Source: Bacteroidota bacterium
GTDB taxonomy: Bacteria > Bacteroidota > Bacteroidia > Chitinophagales > Chitinophagaceae
Assembly (NCBI GenBank): GCA_023430465.1
Contig: JAEZAM010000126.1
Coordinates: 1-46,928 of the forward strand
Length of the DNA: 46,928 nt
Direction: 5' to 3'
Shown: positions 46,511 to 46,928 of the stretch, piece after piece
Numbering within the stretch: the first letter of the stretch is position 1
How the letters are laid out: each line of letters opens with the position of its first letter
Translations under genes and position numbers: made by a program
The notes under the pieces: generated by a model
The model's database searches: none
The model's input: the letters and a program-made list of their open reading frames with translations, nothing else
Told to the model about the DNA's origin: nothing

Positions 46511-46928
46511 ATGACCCGTAAAACCATCCCCCTCATAGCTGTTGTATTACTGTCAGGTATTGTCATTAACGCCCAATCCGACAGCGCAAATTTCTATTAC
46601 CAAAAAGGTCTTGACGAAAAGCAGAAAGGCCGCCGCATGGAATCGTTGAAGCAGTTTGAAAAAGCAGCGACCTATAACAAATCAGATAAAGCGATCACCA
46701 CCGAACTTGCTTCTGCTTATTTTGACCTTAGAAAATATTCCCAGGCCCGGGATACATACAAGTCTCTTGAAACGATGGGCGATAACTCAGCGGCCACCTA
46801 CAAACAACTGATGAGCCTTTCCTTCAACATGCGTCAGCATGATGATGTGATCGTGTATGCACAAAAATTAAAACAGGTAAGCCCGTCAGAGAAGATTGCC
46901 TTCTTTGTCGGGAAGGTGAATTACGAGC
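46511..46928 (+). CDS. exported tetratricopeptide-repeat protein, 3' end outside window
   Basis: The frame is open from the ATG at 46511 to the window end, so only the first 139 residues are seen. They begin with a Sec signal peptide (KTIPLIAVVLLSGIVINAQ) and continue with helical TPR-like repeats of about 34 residues: ANFYYQKGLDEKQKGRRMES, AITTELASAYFDLRKYSQAR and ATYKQLMSLSFNMRQHDDVI each fit the A-helix/B-helix pattern with conserved small and aromatic residues. It is probably a periplasmic scaffold or binding protein. A TACCTTG box about 34 bases upstream of the ATG resembles the -7 promoter element, though it is not perfect. Confidence 0.8.
   Translation, partial: MTRKTIPLIAVVLLSGIVINAQSDSANFYYQKGLDEKQKGRRMESLKQFEKAATYNKSDKAITTELASAYFDLRKYSQARDTYKSLETMGDNSAATYKQLMSLSFNMRQHDDVIVYAQKLKQVSPSEKIAFFVGKVNYE

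Noticed and set aside
1..46928. tRNA or rRNA genes
   Set aside because: Reading both strands for T-loop/acceptor patterns and conserved rRNA stretches gave no candidate; a covariance-model search would be decisive.

Overview
The window looks like a chromosomal segment of a Bacteroidota bacterium, most likely a member of the Chitinophagaceae or a close relative. Several independent signs agree: type IX secretion C-terminal domains (types A and B), a GLPGLI-family protein, an outer-membrane beta-barrel receptor with a carboxypeptidase-like plug domain, DUF2851 and DUF2520 proteins, promoters with the Bacteroidota -7 box TAnnTTTG, almost no Shine-Dalgarno sequences, and frequent GTG/TTG starts. 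I saw no rRNA, tRNA, CRISPR array, phage gene or transposase. The first gene is cut by the left edge and the last by the right edge.

Layout. 1-1.8 kb: 3' part of an acetyl-CoA C-acetyltransferase and a small secreted protein. 1.8-4.8 kb (minus): YpdA-type bacillithiol disulfide reductase, a membrane-anchored protein of unknown function, and a GNAT acetyltransferase. 4.9-9.0 kb: pyruvate dehydrogenase E1 beta, a sigma-54-type response regulator that ends right after its AAA+ domain, and an unusually long signal peptidase I. 9.1-12.0 kb: cytidine deaminase, CsaA-like protein, O6-methylguanine-DNA methyltransferase, and a Tat-exported Gfo/Idh/MocA oxidoreductase. 12.1-17.6 kb (minus): SirB1-like protein, methyltransferase, DNA topoisomerase I with a lysine-rich tail, and a DUF2520 protein. 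17.6-23.4 kb (plus): alpha/beta hydrolase, SGNH hydrolase, ferredoxin, IscX, KdsC, a UbiA-family prenyltransferase, Maf and DUF2851. 23.4-31.2 kb: a type IX secreted protein (minus), a LytTR regulator, a repeat-rich gap, a secreted protein, lipoyl synthase, a lectin/PKD type IX cargo coupled to a phosphodiester glycosidase, and a 60-residue membrane peptide.

31.4-46.4 kb is an alpha-glucan and sugar region: ROK sugar kinase and GluP-type sugar permease (minus), glycogen synthase, ADP-glucose pyrophosphorylase, an SLC45-like disaccharide transporter directly followed by an exported GH13 amylase, and glycogen branching enzyme. A plausible reading is that maltodextrins are cut in the periplasm by the GH13 enzyme, maltose enters by the SLC45-like carrier, free glucose enters by the GluP-type carrier and is phosphorylated by the ROK kinase, and surplus hexose is stored as glycogen by GlgC, GlgA and GlgB. 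No SusC/SusD pair is present. Inside this region, on the minus strand, an outer-membrane barrel receptor and a GLPGLI protein are separated by a small four-helix-bundle gene bracketed by AT-rich inverted repeats. A related but empty pair of arms lies near 13.0-13.1 kb.

The least explained items are the four-helix cassette and its miniature relative, the DUF2851 protein with nuclease-like and cysteine-cluster motifs, the regulator without a DNA-binding domain, the lectin/phosphodiester-glycosidase pair, and a probable short transcript between two terminators at 5.9-6.1 kb. All assignments come from reading the sequence and remembered family motifs; no searches were run.
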